Assembly (NCBI GenBank): GCA_027943245.1
Contig: JANDJZ010001750.1
Location: 88,585-152,584 of the forward strand
Length of the DNA stretch: 64,000 nucleotides
Reading direction: 5' to 3'
From: Acanthamoeba sp. SK_2022b
Taxonomy: Eukaryota; Discosea; Longamoebia; Acanthamoebidae
Shown one piece after another: positions 32,086-42,575 of the stretch. Below the pieces are notes generated by a model. That model had not been told where the DNA came from, did no database searches, and saw only the letters and a list, made by a program, of their open reading frames with translations. Positions within the stretch are counted from its first letter, which is position 1; each line of letters opens with the position of its first letter. Position numbers and translations under genes: made by a program.

Positions 32086-32375
32086 TATCAATGAACTGAC
32101 TAACCGTGAATGGGCAGTCATTTTAGCAAAAAAAACGGCGGGCCGATATTGTCGGTTATGCGACGGCCAACGCAAAAAGGGCTCACAGCGTGAGCCCTTC
32201 ATACGGTGACAAAGGGGAAAAAGCGTGGTTTTTCCCCTTTGTGATTGTCAGCCGAAAATCAATAAATTGATTTTCCTTGTTTTTATATGCTGCTGGCTTT
32301 CAGGCGGGCAACGTCATCAGGCTTGTCGTTAACCTCAAGGGCTCACAGCGTGAGCCCTTGAAATTTACCGCTTAA
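32086..32375. repeat. Palindrome cluster between gntR and yhhW
   Basis: Four perfect hairpins occupy this 290 bp gap. AAGGGCTCAC pairs with GTGAGCCCTT around AGC at 32177-32199, and an identical 23-bp copy sits at 32337-32359. Between them ACAAAGGGGAAAAA pairs with TTTTTCCCCTTTGT at 32209-32242, and GAAAATCAA pairs with TTGATTTTC at 32254-32275. The copy at 32337 could end yhhW transcription on the minus strand. The rest is unexplained. Confidence 0.7.
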
Positions 32376-33071
32376 TCACACCGGCGGCAGATCGAACAGC
32401 AGGATTTCGCTCTCTTCGTCGGCCTGGATCGTCAGCGCCGATTCATCCCACACCGCAAACGCATCGCTGATGCCGGCGGCCTGGCCGTTGACCGAGACTT
32501 TGCCGCGCACCACCTGGATCCAAATGCGGCGGCCGGCGGCGATCGGGTACTCACCCTGTTCGCCTTTATTCAGCGCCCAACGCGACAGCGTCATATCCTG
32601 GAACACCTTCAGCGAACCGTCGCGCGCATCCGGCGACAGCACCAGCTGACGGCCCTGCGGCGCGTCGAACATGCGCTGCTCGTAGCGCGGCTCCAGCCCG
32701 ACCTGATCCGGAATGATCCAAATCTGGTACAGGTGCAACGGACGATCCTGATTGGCGTTGTACTCGGAGTGACGCACCCCGGTGCCTGCGCTCATGATCT
32801 GGAATTCGCCGGCCTGGATCTGCTCCTTGTTGCCCATGCTGTCCTGATGCTCCACCGTGCCGCTCAGCACGTAGGTCAGGATTTCCATATCTTTATGCGG
32901 ATGGGTACCGAAACCCTGCCCCGCGTCGATCACGTCTTCGTTGATCACACGCAGCGCCGAGAACCCCATAAAGTTCGGATCGTAGTAGTCGGCAAAAGAG
33001 AAGGTGTGCCAGCTATCCAGCCAGCCATGATTGGCGTGGCCGCGGTCTTCCGCTTTACGTACATAAATCAT
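32376..33071 (-). CDS. yhhW: Pirin-family protein YhhW (quercetin 2,3-dioxygenase-like)
   Basis: This 231-residue bicupin matches E. coli YhhW in length and sequence. The N-terminal cupin carries the metal ligands His57 and His59 (GTHPHKDMEIL), His101 and Glu103 (GVRHSEYN). The E. coli protein cleaves quercetin in vitro; its physiological role is unknown. I chose the ATG at 33069-33071 because GAGGAGAG is well spaced from it; a TTG two codons upstream is possible. The neighbouring ryhB and yhhY match the E. coli order. Confidence 0.93.
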   Translation of the reverse strand: MIYVRKAEDRGHANHGWLDSWHTFSFADYYDPNFMGFSALRVINEDVIDAGQGFGTHPHKDMEILTYVLSGTVEHQDSMGNKEQIQAGEFQIMSAGTGVRHSEYNANQDRPLHLYQIWIIPDQVGLEPRYEQRMFDAPQGRQLVLSPDARDGSLKVFQDMTLSRWALNKGEQGEYPIAAGRRIWIQVVRGKVSVNGQAAGISDAFAVWDESALTIQADEESEILLFDLPPV

Positions 33072-33222
33072 ATTCAACTCTCCTCAATGTTTTTTTACAG
33101 TCTAGTCCTGCGGGCAGAATAAGAAAGCGTAAAAAACTCATGCCTCTGTTCAAAAATTTCGATGGAATGAAGCGGCAGATGGGCAACGGATTTGTTGAAG
33201 GCGGAAGCGGTTGAAAAAGGGC

Positions 33223-33335
33223 AAAAAAAAAGCCAGCACCCGAGCTGGCTAAGTAAACACTGGAAGCAATGTGAGCAATGTCGTGCCTTCGCAGCGAGAG
33301 TATCAAGGGTTGATGCCCTCCCCGGAACGCATCGC
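33223..33335 (-). ncRNA. ryhB: RyhB iron-responsive small RNA
   Basis: On the minus strand the core complementary to 33259-33285 (CACGACATTGCTCACATTGC...) is identical to the conserved core of E. coli RyhB as I recall it. It is followed by a GC-rich terminator hairpin (AGCCAGC/GCTGGCT at 33231-33250) and a run of nine T. The proposed 5' end is GCGATGCG at 33335, just downstream of a Fur box. RyhB pairs with mRNAs of non-essential iron proteins with Hfq. At about 113 nt it is longer than the 90-nt E. coli RNA, with extra sequence between the 5' end and the core. Position between yhhW and yhhY fits the E. coli order. Confidence 0.9.
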
Positions 33336-33351
33336 AATAATAATCATTATC
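33333..33351. promoter_or_regulatory. Fur box of ryhB
   Basis: The 19 bases match the Fur consensus (GATAATGATAATCATTATC) at 15 positions by eye; the last twelve, ATAATCATTATC apart from one base before them, are the strongest part. It overlaps the proposed ryhB start, consistent with repression when iron is plentiful. Confidence 0.75.
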
Positions 33352-33460
33352 ATTCGCACCTGTAAAGCGTTTTTTTTGACCCGTTCAAATAATATTGACT
33401 CAAGGCAGTAAACGGATAAATTCAGAGGTTATTCAACCGGTAAGCAATAGGAGCAGCGAG

Positions 33461-33976
33461 ATGAGCGAGATCGTGATACGCCACGTGGAAACGACGGATG
33501 CGCAAGCCCTGCATCATCTTTATTCTCAGACGCCCGTCTATCGCGATACGCTGCAGCTCCCGCTACCGTCCGTCGAGTCCTGGCAGAAGCGCCTCGCCAA
33601 TCCCGAACCGGGCACGCATAACCTGGCGGCCTTCATCGACGGCCAGCTTGCCGGCCAGCTGGCCGTCATGCTGAATCAGCGCGTGCGCCGCCGCCACGTC
33701 GCCACCTTCGGCATCGGCGTCGATCCACGCTACCACGGTCAAGGCGTCGGCAGCCGCCTGATGCAGGCGATGATCGACCTGTGCGACAACTGGGCGGCCA
33801 TCGAGCGCATCGAACTGACGGTGTTCACCGACAACCCGGCGGCTATCGCGCTATACCGCAAGTTCGGTTTCGAAATAGAGGGCACCAGCCGCGCCTATGC
33901 CATGCGCGACGGCGTGCTGGTCGACGCCTACCATATGGCGCGTTTGCGCTCCGGGCAGCCGCACGGCGATGCATAA
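33461..33976 (+). CDS. yhhY: GNAT-family acetyltransferase YhhY
   Basis: This 171-residue protein is an acetyl-CoA-dependent N-acetyltransferase; E. coli YhhY (AaaT) acetylates some amino acids. The acetyl-CoA motif VDPRYHGQGVGSRLM is at about residues 87-101, and RIELTVFTDNPAAIALYRKF follows. I chose the ATG at 33461 because MSEIVIRHVET aligns with E. coli and TAGGAGC precedes it. Its stop overlaps the start of the next gene by 8 bp, so the two are probably coupled. Confidence 0.92.
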   Translation: MSEIVIRHVETTDAQALHHLYSQTPVYRDTLQLPLPSVESWQKRLANPEPGTHNLAAFIDGQLAGQLAVMLNQRVRRRHVATFGIGVDPRYHGQGVGSRLMQAMIDLCDNWAAIERIELTVFTDNPAAIALYRKFGFEIEGTSRAYAMRDGVLVDAYHMARLRSGQPHGDA

Positions 33977-35150
33977 TCGTCCCCATCCGCAGGGGCCGCT
34001 GCGCCGGCCCCTGTGCATCAACCGCCGAACCTTTTTACAAGCGCTGGCCGGCCTGACCGCCGCCGCCGGCATATTCTCTCCTCTCACCCCATTAGGTGCC
34101 GCTATGCCAACTTCCGCCGCCGGGCGCCCAGGCGCCCGCAACCTGATTACCGATGTGCCGGGCCTGAAGGTCGGCGTGGCGCAAGACAGCCGGGTGCGTA
34201 CCGGCACGACGGTTATCCTGCCGGACAGCCCGGCGATCGCCGCCGTGGACGTGCGCGGCGGCGGCCCCGCCACCCGGGAAACCGACGCGCTGGGTGAAGA
34301 CAATTTGGTACAGACCGTCGATGCGCTGACGTTCAGCGGCGGCTCAGTTTACGGGCTGGCGGCGGCGGATGGCGTCGCAGCCTGGCTGGGGCAACAGGGC
34401 CGAGGCTACGCGCTGCGCCCGGCCCCCGGCGTGCCGGTCTCCCCTATCGTGCCCACCGCCTGCCTGTACGATCTGGCCAACGGCGGCGACAAAAACTGGC
34501 AGCTCACGCCGCCGTATCGCCAACTGGGCATCGATGCGGTCGGCAAGGCCGGATTGGACTTTCCGCTGGGCACCGTCGGCGCCGGCTACGGTGCCATGAC
34601 CGGCATGGGTAAGCTGAAAGGCGGCCTCGGCTCGGCATCTATCATTGCCGCCAATGGCGCTACCGTCGGCGCACTGGTGGCGGTCAACAGTTTGGGTGCG
34701 GTGGTCGCACCCGGCACCCGCGCCTTCTGGGCGACCCCCTATGAAATTGACGGTGAATTCGGCAACGGCGGCGCAGCGGCGCTGGCACAACTGCGCGCGC
34801 AGGGCGAAGATTGGATGGAACAAGAGCCGCAGGGCGGCAGAAAGAACACGACCCTGGCCTGCATCGCCACCGACCTGGCGCTGACGCGGGTGGAGTTGAA
34901 ACGGGTGGCCATCATGGCGCAAGACGGCATGGCGCGCGCCATCCGCCCGCTGCACAGCCCGTTTGACGGCGACGTAGTGTTCGCCCTGTCCACCGGGCAG
35001 CGCGAGGTTCAGGGCAGCCGCGAACTGGCGGTGCTGCAGATCGGCGCGCTGGCGGCGGACACCCTGGCCCGGGCGATCGCCCGTGGCGTACATGCCGCCA
35101 CGCCGTGGCCCGGCAGCCAGGTCGCAACCTGGCAAACGCTCGGCGGCTAA
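33969..35150 (+). CDS. Tat-exported P1 (S58/DmpA-type) peptidase
   Basis: This 393-residue protein begins with a twin-arginine-like signal (INRRTFLQALAGLTAAAG, residues 17-34), predicting export to the periplasm. The body belongs to the DmpA/NylC N-terminal-nucleophile family: GTVGAGYGAMTGMGKLKGG and NGATVGALVAVNSLG precede the segment GGRKNTTLACIATD. By family analogy, self-cleavage would fall between Asn293 and Thr294, freeing Thr294 as nucleophile. Substrates cannot be predicted; relatives include aminopeptidases, beta-peptidases and nylon-oligomer hydrolases. The start at 33969 overlaps the yhhY stop. It ends before a hairpin shared with the iol operon. Confidence 0.85.
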   Translation: MHNRPHPQGPLRRPLCINRRTFLQALAGLTAAAGIFSPLTPLGAAMPTSAAGRPGARNLITDVPGLKVGVAQDSRVRTGTTVILPDSPAIAAVDVRGGGPATRETDALGEDNLVQTVDALTFSGGSVYGLAAADGVAAWLGQQGRGYALRPAPGVPVSPIVPTACLYDLANGGDKNWQLTPPYRQLGIDAVGKAGLDFPLGTVGAGYGAMTGMGKLKGGLGSASIIAANGATVGALVAVNSLGAVVAPGTRAFWATPYEIDGEFGNGGAAALAQLRAQGEDWMEQEPQGGRKNTTLACIATDLALTRVELKRVAIMAQDGMARAIRPLHSPFDGDVVFALSTGQREVQGSRELAVLQIGALAADTLARAIARGVHAATPWPGSQVATWQTLGG

Positions 35151-35162
35151 CACGCCGCCACC

Positions 35163-35186
35163 AAAAAAGGGGCGCTGGCGCCCCTT
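35163..35186 (-). terminator. Terminator of the iolD-iolE operon
   Basis: AAGGGGCGC and GCGCCCCTT (35167-35186) form a stem. On the minus strand it is followed by a run of six T (35163-35168 complemented), fitting rho-independent termination of the leftward iol operon. It may also block the rightward peptidase gene. Confidence 0.8.
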
Positions 35187-35208
35187 AATCATGATTAACC
35201 CTCGTCGC

Positions 35209-36105
35209 TTAAATGCCGGCGGTTTCCCGAATATAACGGCGCGCTTTTACCGCATACTCGAACGGGTTGGCCAGCGCCGGATCCTGCTCGGCCTCCACCA
35301 CCATCCACCCTTTGTAACCGCGCTCGTCCAGCAGCTTGAACACCGGCCTGAAGTCGATCACGCCATCACCCGGCACGGTGAAGGTGCCCTTCTTCACGCC
35401 GTCGAGGAAGCTCAGCTTGTTGGCTTTCACTTCCGCCACCACCTCATCGCGCACGTCCTTCAGATGGACGTGGTTGATGCGCGGCAGATACTTCTCCAGG
35501 ATCGCCATCATCGCCTGCTGGCTGCCTTCCGAATAGTAGGCGTGGCCGGTATCGAACAGCAGGTAGACGTCGTCGTTGACCATGCTCATGTAGCGATCGA
35601 TTTCGGCCGTGGTCTGAATGCCGGTGCCCATGTGGTGGTGCAGACACACCTGCATGCCTTTGCCGGCGGCGATCTTCGCCAGCTCGTTGTAACCGTCGGC
35701 CACCCGCTGCCACTCTTCGTCGCTGAAGTACGGCTTCTCTTCGAACACGCCTTTGGTGGTGCCCTGAATGCTCTTGCTCTGCTCGGAGCAGCCGATCACC
35801 CTGGCGCCCATGGCATGCAGGAAATTCATGTGGTTGATAAATTCATCGATGGTTTTGTCTTTCTGGCCGTCGGCGAAAAAGGTGCTGAACCAGGCGTTGC
35901 AGATCTGGATGCCGCGAATATCCAGCATCGGCTTCAGCACCGCCGGATCGCGCGGGTATTTGCTGCCCACTTCGCTGCCGGTGAAGCCGGCCAGCGCCAT
36001 TTCGCTGACGCACTGCTGGAAGGTGTTTTCCTTGCCCAGATCGGGCATGTCGTCGTTGGTCCAGCCGATCGGCGCGATGGCCAATTTCACGTTGTCTTTA
36101 TTCAT
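35209..36105 (-). CDS. iolE: Inosose dehydratase IolE
   Basis: This 298-residue TIM-barrel enzyme dehydrates 2-keto-myo-inositol (scyllo-inosose) to the trihydroxycyclohexane-dione used by Iol[16 protein letters not shown] near the N-terminus, [20 protein letters not shown] and [11 protein letters not shown] correspond closely to B. subtilis IolE. The histidines and acidic residues for metal binding are intact, and the length is about the same (297). It is the last gene of the leftward unit iolD-iolG-36165-iolE. Confidence 0.95.
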   Translation of the reverse strand: MNKDNVKLAIAPIGWTNDDMPDLGKENTFQQCVSEMALAGFTGSEVGSKYPRDPAVLKPMLDIRGIQICNAWFSTFFADGQKDKTIDEFINHMNFLHAMGARVIGCSEQSKSIQGTTKGVFEEKPYFSDEEWQRVADGYNELAKIAAGKGMQVCLHHHMGTGIQTTAEIDRYMSMVNDDVYLLFDTGHAYYSEGSQQAMMAILEKYLPRINHVHLKDVRDEVVAEVKANKLSFLDGVKKGTFTVPGDGVIDFRPVFKLLDERGYKGWMVVEAEQDPALANPFEYAVKARRYIRETAGI

Positions 36106-36164
36106 GGTCTGCTTCGGTCCTTGGAGGGCCGCCGGTGCAAACGCCGCCGGCGAGCCGAATAAGA

Positions 36165-37049
36165 TTATTTGCCCAACAGCTCTCTTTCGATGCGCTCTCT
36201 GGTCGCCACCGCCTGGCTCGGCATCTTTTCCGGGTAGCCGAACAGCGAGGTGCAGATGATCGATTCGCCGCCGACCTTGAAGCTGCGGTTGGCAAATTCC
36301 ATGTCGCGCAGCGTCTGGAACAGGGCGTCGAAATTCACCTCGCCTTCGCCGATGCCGACGTGCTGATGCACCGCGGCGTCAACGCCCGGCGGGTTGACGA
36401 TATAACGGCAATGCTTGGTGTGATTCATGGTGTCGGCGATCAGCACGTGGGAAAGATCGTCCCCGGCGTACTGCAGCATGCCGGCCACGTCACCCTGCCC
36501 CTTGTCGTAGTAGAAGGTGTGCGGCACGCTGTAGAGGTATTTGACGTGGTCGCTGCGCAGCGATTTCACCAGATCGGCGGTTTCGTTGCTCAGCTCGCAA
36601 AAGTCCCACGGGTGCGACTGGATCTCCATACGGATACCCTCGCGCTCAACGATCGGCAGCAGCTCCTCCATCGAGCGATACCACAGCTCCTCGCAGATCT
36701 CCGGTTCGTTGGGGTTGCCCGCCAGTTCGGTGTTAATCACCTGCACGCCCATTTCCACCGCGATTTCGATCATCCGCCGCCAGTTTTTGACCGCCGCCTG
36801 GCGGCGATCTTCCCCTGGCCCGGACCAGCGATACACCACGATAAATGAGGAGATCTCCACGCCGGTCGCTTTCAGGGCGTTTTTATACTCCGCCATGATT
36901 TCGCGGCTGGCCTTCGGATGCTTGTAAAACGGGTTGATCTGCGGGTGCGGCGACTGTTCGATGTATTTGTAGCCCCAGTCCGCCACCTGCTGCACCATCT
37001 TGGTCACACCCAAATCCCGGATAACGTCGACATCAAAAGCGATCTTCAT
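36165..37049 (-). CDS. Sugar-phosphate isomerase/epimerase-like protein of the iol cluster
   Basis: This 294-residue TIM-barrel protein (AP endonuclease 2 / xylose isomerase-like) has [32 protein letters not shown] and [12 protein letters not shown], the last resembling metal-site segments of D-tagatose 3-epimerase-like enzymes. It does not resemble IolE or IolI closely. Placed between iolG and iolE, it probably acts on an inositol isomer or an inosose. I chose the ATG at 37047-37049 because AGGAG is well spaced from it; a GTG two codons upstream is less likely. The exact reaction is unknown. Confidence 0.8.
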   Translation of the reverse strand: MKIAFDVDVIRDLGVTKMVQQVADWGYKYIEQSPHPQINPFYKHPKASREIMAEYKNALKATGVEISSFIVVYRWSGPGEDRRQAAVKNWRRMIEIAVEMGVQVINTELAGNPNEPEICEELWYRSMEELLPIVEREGIRMEIQSHPWDFCELSNETADLVKSLRSDHVKYLYSVPHTFYYDKGQGDVAGMLQYAGDDLSHVLIADTMNHTKHCRYIVNPPGVDAAVHQHVGIGEGEVNFDALFQTLRDMEFANRSFKVGGESIICTSLFGYPEKMPSQAVATRERIERELLGK

Positions 37050-37089
37050 GGTCACTCCTCTGCAATCGTAGGTATGGGGGACAAGCCGA

Positions 37090-38121
<1,032 letters not shown>

Positions 38122-38138
38122 TTATGTATGAAAACGAA

Positions 38139-40079
38139 TCAGTAATCGCGCGCCTTATCGATGTTTTCCTGCAGCTTGCGCGCCACTTCGACGATTTTCT
38201 CGCTGTCGGCCACCTGAGCGCCGCCCACGCGCCACCAGCTGAGATACTTGTGCACCATGGTCTTCGGCAACACCTTGATGTCCAGCAGCGTGGACACGGT
38301 TTGCCTGCGGGCGTCGGCCAGCGCGTCGAGCAGCTGCTGCTCGGTGGTGACCCGATAGGTTTTACAGCCGTAAGCCGCCGCCAGCATGGCGAAATCGACC
38401 GGCACCAGCTTGCCGTCGAGCTTGCCGCCCTCTGGATTGCGGAAGCGGAATTCGGTGGTGTAGCTGTCCATGCCGTGTTCCATCTGCAGGTTGTTGATGC
38501 AGCCGTTGGTCATGTTGTCGAACAGCACCACGTTGATCTTGCAGCCTTCCTGAATCGAGGTGACCAGTTCGGAATGCAGCATCATGAACGCGCCGTCGCC
38601 CACCATTGCGTACACCTCGCGCTGCGGCTCGGCCAGCTTGACCCCCAGCGCGGCGTTCACCTCGTACCCCATGCAGGAGTAGCCGTATTCCACGTGGTAG
38701 CCGTGCTCGCCGCGGTTGTGCCACACCCGCTGCAGATCGCCCGGCAGGCTGCCGGCGGCGGCGACGATCACGCTGTCCGCCGGCAGCTCGCGGTTCAACA
38801 CCCCCAGCACGCGGCTCTGGGTCAGCGCGGAATCGGTCTGGGCGATAAATTCGGCGAACACCCGCTCGCGATCGAGGTGATCGTCGATCTCCGGTACAAA
38901 ACCCGCGCCGCCGTATTCCACCGCGTAAACACGCGCGGTCTCTTCACGCTGGGCAGCGCGCGCCGCAGCGATGGCGTCGCCCCAGCCGGCGCGGTAGTCA
39001 GCCTGCGCCAGCAGCGCGCCCAATGCGTTCAGAGCCTCGCGGGCGTCCGCCAGCACCTGCACGCCGTCGAGTTTGCCGGCGTCAAAGGCGCTGACATTGA
39101 TATTGAGGAAGCTGACGTCCGGGTGTTGGAACAGCCATTTGGATGAGGTGGTGAAATCGGTGTAACGGGTACCGACGCCGATCACCAGATCGGCCTGCCG
39201 GGCCAACGTGTTGGCCGCCAGGCAGCCGGTTTCCCCGATGCCACCGAGGTTGAATTCATGGTCGCTCGGCACCGTGCCTTTGCCGGCCTGGGTTTCGGCA
39301 AACGGAATGCCGAAGCGCTCGGCAAATTCGCGCAGCGCCCGCCCGGCCTGCGAGTATTTCACGCCGCCGCCGCACACCAGCAGCGGTTTGCGCTTGGCGG
39401 TCAGCAGCGCCAGCGCGTCCGCCAACATGCCGTCGGTCGCCGGGCGGCGATCGAGCCGATGCACGCGTTTCTGGAAGAAATAGTCGGGATAGTCGTAGGC
39501 TTCACCCTGCACATCCTGCGGCAGACACAGCGTCACCGCGCCGGTATCCGCCGGATCGGTCAGCACGCGCATCGCGTTGATGCAGGCGCTCATCAGCTGC
39601 TCCGGCCGCACGATGCGATCCCAGTATTTGCTCACCGCGCGGAACGCGTCGTTGGTGCTGATGCTGAGATCGTAAGGCTGCTCGATTTGCTGCAGCACCG
39701 GATCCGGCTGGCGGGAGGCGTAAACGTCGCCCGGCAGCAGCAATAAAGGAATGCGGTTGGCGGTGGCGGTGGCCGCGGCGGTGATCATGTTGGCGGCGCC
39801 GGGGCCGACCGATGAGGTGCAGGCGTAGATCTGCCGGCGCAGCTTCTGTTTGGCGAAGCCGATCGCCGCGTGGGCCATGCCCTGCTCGTTGCGGCCCTGA
39901 TGTACCCGCAGCTCGCCGCTATCCTGTTCCAGCGCTTGCCCCAGCCCCAGCACGTTGCCGTGGCCGAAAATCGCGAAAATGCCCGCGACGAATTTGGTTT
40001 CCACGCCGTCGGCCAGCAGATACTGGTTATCGAGAAATCTGACGAGCGCCTGCGCCACGGTTAGCCTGATCTTGCCCAT
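38139..40079 (-). CDS. iolD: 3D-(3,5/4)-trihydroxycyclohexane-1,2-dione hydrolase IolD
   Basis: This 646-residue thiamine-diphosphate enzyme opens the cyclohexane ring to 5-deoxyglucuronate. It has the three-domain acetolactate-synthase-like plan: an N-terminal pyrimidine-binding domain (about residues 15-200), a middle domain, and the cofactor-binding segment [20 protein letters not shown] with [13 protein letters not shown]. The length is typical for IolD. It is the first gene of the leftward operon and is divergent from iolC. Confidence 0.95.
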   Translation of the reverse strand: MGKIRLTVAQALVRFLDNQYLLADGVETKFVAGIFAIFGHGNVLGLGQALEQDSGELRVHQGRNEQGMAHAAIGFAKQKLRRQIYACTSSVGPGAANMITAAATATANRIPLLLLPGDVYASRQPDPVLQQIEQPYDLSISTNDAFRAVSKYWDRIVRPEQLMSACINAMRVLTDPADTGAVTLCLPQDVQGEAYDYPDYFFQKRVHRLDRRPATDGMLADALALLTAKRKPLLVCGGGVKYSQAGRALREFAERFGIPFAETQAGKGTVPSDHEFNLGGIGETGCLAANTLARQADLVIGVGTRYTDFTTSSKWLFQHPDVSFLNINVSAFDAGKLDGVQVLADAREALNALGALLAQADYRAGWGDAIAAARAAQREETARVYAVEYGGAGFVPEIDDHLDRERVFAEFIAQTDSALTQSRVLGVLNRELPADSVIVAAAGSLPGDLQRVWHNRGEHGYHVEYGYSCMGYEVNAALGVKLAEPQREVYAMVGDGAFMMLHSELVTSIQEGCKINVVLFDNMTNGCINNLQMEHGMDSYTTEFRFRNPEGGKLDGKLVPVDFAMLAAAYGCKTYRVTTEQQLLDALADARRQTVSTLLDIKVLPKTMVHKYLSWWRVGGAQVADSEKIVEVARKLQENIDKARDY

Positions 40080-40624
40080 TTACTCACCCTTTAGATTGAG
40101 GGCCGCCCCGGAAAGTGCTCGCGCCGAGCCGACAATCCCGTGTTTGTGTTACGCGGCGGCAGCTATTATCTTGAGCAGGCGATGCCCGCTGCTCACGAAG
40201 TCGACAACCTGAAACGTGAAGCGATTATAAACAAATATATTTTTCATAAAATCACATTACAGAAGAAACATTTCATTTTGCGATAAAGATCGCATATTGC
40301 ATGAAAAGCCCGTTTCATCTCGTGCTTCAGCCTTCGCTGACTTCGCACCGCGCAGTGGCGGGTGACCACCGTCAGCACTCAGGATGACAGCCTTTTATCC
40401 TGTCCTCGCACTCCTTTTCAGCGCGCGCCTGGCCGCCCTTCCGTGGCCGTTTCACCGCCTTTTCCACCCGCTTGCCGATGTTTTAAATGCATCACATTTT
40501 TGGGGTGTAAATTTCATTCTATATTGAAATTGAAATTTTCATTCCCCATACTGTCCACATGCTTCCTGCAGGGCGCCACGCTCGGGCCGCCGCCGGAGTT
40601 TTGCTTAAACAGAAGGAAACGGGT
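40080..40624. promoter_or_regulatory. iolD/iolC divergent control region
   Basis: This 545 bp gap carries both promoters. It contains ATGAAA-AGCCCG-TTTCAT at 40301-40318, an exact 6-6-6 inverted repeat, and several overlapping TTTCA/TGAAA half-sites at 40511-40541 near iolC. Such TGAAA/TTTCA palindromes are plausible IolR sites. No gene is seen. Confidence 0.6.
40301..40318. promoter_or_regulatory. Candidate IolR operator between iolD and iolC
   Basis: A perfect inverted repeat ATGAAA-N6-TTTCAT. A sister site of the same design (TTGAAA-N6-TTTCAA) lies at 46968-46985 in the other divergent iol promoter region. Assignment to IolR is inference. Confidence 0.45.
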
Positions 40625-42556
40625 ATGGCTACACAAGAAAAACAGCTTGATGTCATTTGTCTCGGGCGCATCGCCGTCGATTTCTATGCTCAGCAGATCG
40701 GCGCGCGGCTGGAAGACGCCGGCACATTCGCCAAGTACCTCGGCGGCTCCTCCGGCAACGTGGCCTACGGCACCGCCATTCAGGGGTTAAAATCCGGCAT
40801 GCTGGCGCGCGTCGGCGACGAGCACATGGGCCGCTTTCTGCGTGAAGAGCTGCAGCGCGTCGGGGCCGATACCCGCTGCCTCATCACCGACAAGCAACGA
40901 TTAACCGGCCTGGTGATCCTCGGCATCAAGGATCAGGAAACTTTCCCGCTGATCTTCTACCGCGAAAACTGCGCGGACATGGCGCTGACGCCGGACGACA
41001 TCGACGAGGCCTACATCGCTTCCTCGCGCGCGCTGGCCATCACCGGCACGCACCTGTCGCACCCGAACACCCGCGCCGCGGTGCTGAAGGCGCTGGAATA
41101 CGCGCGCCGCCACGGTCTGCGCACCGCCCTGGACATCGATTACCGCCCGGTGCTGTGGGGGCTGACGTCGCTGGGCGACGGCGAAACCCGCTTTGTGGAA
41201 TCGGACCAGGTCACGCGCGAGCTACAGGAGGTGCTGCACCATTTCGATCTGATCGTCGGCACCGAAGAGGAGTTTCACATCGCCGGCGGCAGCACCGACA
41301 CGCTGACGGCGCTAAAAAACGTGCGGCGGGCCACGGCGGCCACGCTGGTGTGCAAGCGCGGCGCGCAGGGTTGCTCGGTGTTCGAAGGCGAAATCGCCGA
41401 CGACTGGGCGCAGGTGAAGCTGCACGCCGGCGTGCGGGTTGAGGTGCTGAACGTGCTGGGGGCCGGCGACGCCTTTATGTCCGGCCTGCTGCGCGGCTAC
41501 CTGAACGATGAGGGCTGGGATCAGGCCTGCCGCTACGCCAACGCCTGCGGCGCATTGGTGGTGTCGCGCCACGGTTGCGCGCCGGCCATGCCGACCAAAC
41601 GGGAGCTGGACGACTATCTGCTGCGCGAACGGCAGGTCACGCGCCCGGACCGCGACGCACGCCTGAACCACCTGCACCGGGTGACCACCCGCAAGCAGCA
41701 ATGGCCAGAGTTGTGCGTGTTCGCCTTCGATCACCGCAAGCAGCTGGCGGACATGGCGCGCGAAGCCGGCGTCGGCGAGGAACGCATTCCGCGCCTGAAA
41801 ACCCTGCTGCTCACCGCGGCGCAACAGGCTGCCGCGCAGGCCGGGCTCAACGGCAACAGCGGCATTCTGGCCGACACCACCTACGGGCAGGCGGCGTTGA
41901 ACGAGATCACCGGCCAGGGATGGTGGATCGGCCGGCCGGTGGAGCTGCCCAGCTCGCGCCCGCTGCGCCTGGAGCACGGCAATATCGGCTCGCAATTGAT
42001 CGACTGGCCGCAGGAGCACGTGGTGAAGTGCCTGGTGTTTTATCACCCGCACGACGCGGCGGAACTGCGCCGCGAGCAGGATGCGCTGATCGCCGACGTC
42101 TACCGCGGCTGCTGCAAATCCGGCCACGAGCTGCTGCTGGAGGTGATCCTGCCGGACAACAACCCCGACAAGGACGAACGCCATTACCTGGAGATGATTG
42201 AACACTTCTACCGGTTGGGCATTCAGCCGGACTGGTGGAAACTGCCGCCGCTGAGCGCGGAAAACTGGCGGCGGGTCGGTGCGCTGATCGACACCTACGA
42301 TCCCTTCTGCCGCGGCGTGCTGATCCTGGGGCTCGACTCCCCGGAAGCGGTGCTGAAGGCGGGCTTTGCCGCCGCCGCGGATGCGCGCTGGGTGAAGGGT
42401 TTCGCCGTCGGCCGCACCATCTTCGGCCAGCCTTCGCGCCGCTGGCTACAGGATGAAATCGACGACGCGGCCCTGATCGAGCAGGTGAAACAAAAATACC
42501 TGACGCTGATCGGTTTCTGGCGCCAGTACCGTCCGCAGGCGAGCGGTGCGCACTGA
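40625..42556 (+). CDS. iolC: 5-dehydro-2-deoxygluconokinase fused to a DUF2090 aldolase-like domain (IolC)
   Basis: This 643-residue protein combines two enzymes' worth of sequence. The N-terminal part (about residues 8-320) is a PfkB kinase with YLGGSSGNVAYGTA and NVLGAGDAFMSGLLRG; it phosphorylates 5-dehydro-2-deoxygluconate. The rest (about residues 340-635) is the DUF2090 family with CVFAFDHRKQLADMA and YHPHDAAELRREQ, probably the aldolase acting on the kinase product, a role that IolJ plays in Bacillus. The start at 40625 follows AAGGAAACGGG. It is followed by iolR on the same strand. Confidence 0.93.
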   Translation: MATQEKQLDVICLGRIAVDFYAQQIGARLEDAGTFAKYLGGSSGNVAYGTAIQGLKSGMLARVGDEHMGRFLREELQRVGADTRCLITDKQRLTGLVILGIKDQETFPLIFYRENCADMALTPDDIDEAYIASSRALAITGTHLSHPNTRAAVLKALEYARRHGLRTALDIDYRPVLWGLTSLGDGETRFVESDQVTRELQEVLHHFDLIVGTEEEFHIAGGSTDTLTALKNVRRATAATLVCKRGAQGCSVFEGEIADDWAQVKLHAGVRVEVLNVLGAGDAFMSGLLRGYLNDEGWDQACRYANACGALVVSRHGCAPAMPTKRELDDYLLRERQVTRPDRDARLNHLHRVTTRKQQWPELCVFAFDHRKQLADMAREAGVGEERIPRLKTLLLTAAQQAAAQAGLNGNSGILADTTYGQAALNEITGQGWWIGRPVELPSSRPLRLEHGNIGSQLIDWPQEHVVKCLVFYHPHDAAELRREQDALIADVYRGCCKSGHELLLEVILPDNNPDKDERHYLEMIEHFYRLGIQPDWWKLPPLSAENWRRVGALIDTYDPFCRGVLILGLDSPEAVLKAGFAAAADARWVKGFAVGRTIFGQPSRRWLQDEIDDAALIEQVKQKYLTLIGFWRQYRPQASGAH

Positions 42557-42575
42557 CAGCGAGCGCGAGTTCACG

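Noticed and set aside
32177..32359. CRISPR-like repeat pair
   Set aside because: There are only two copies of the repeat, 137 bp apart, each a self-complementary hairpin, with no array or cas genes.
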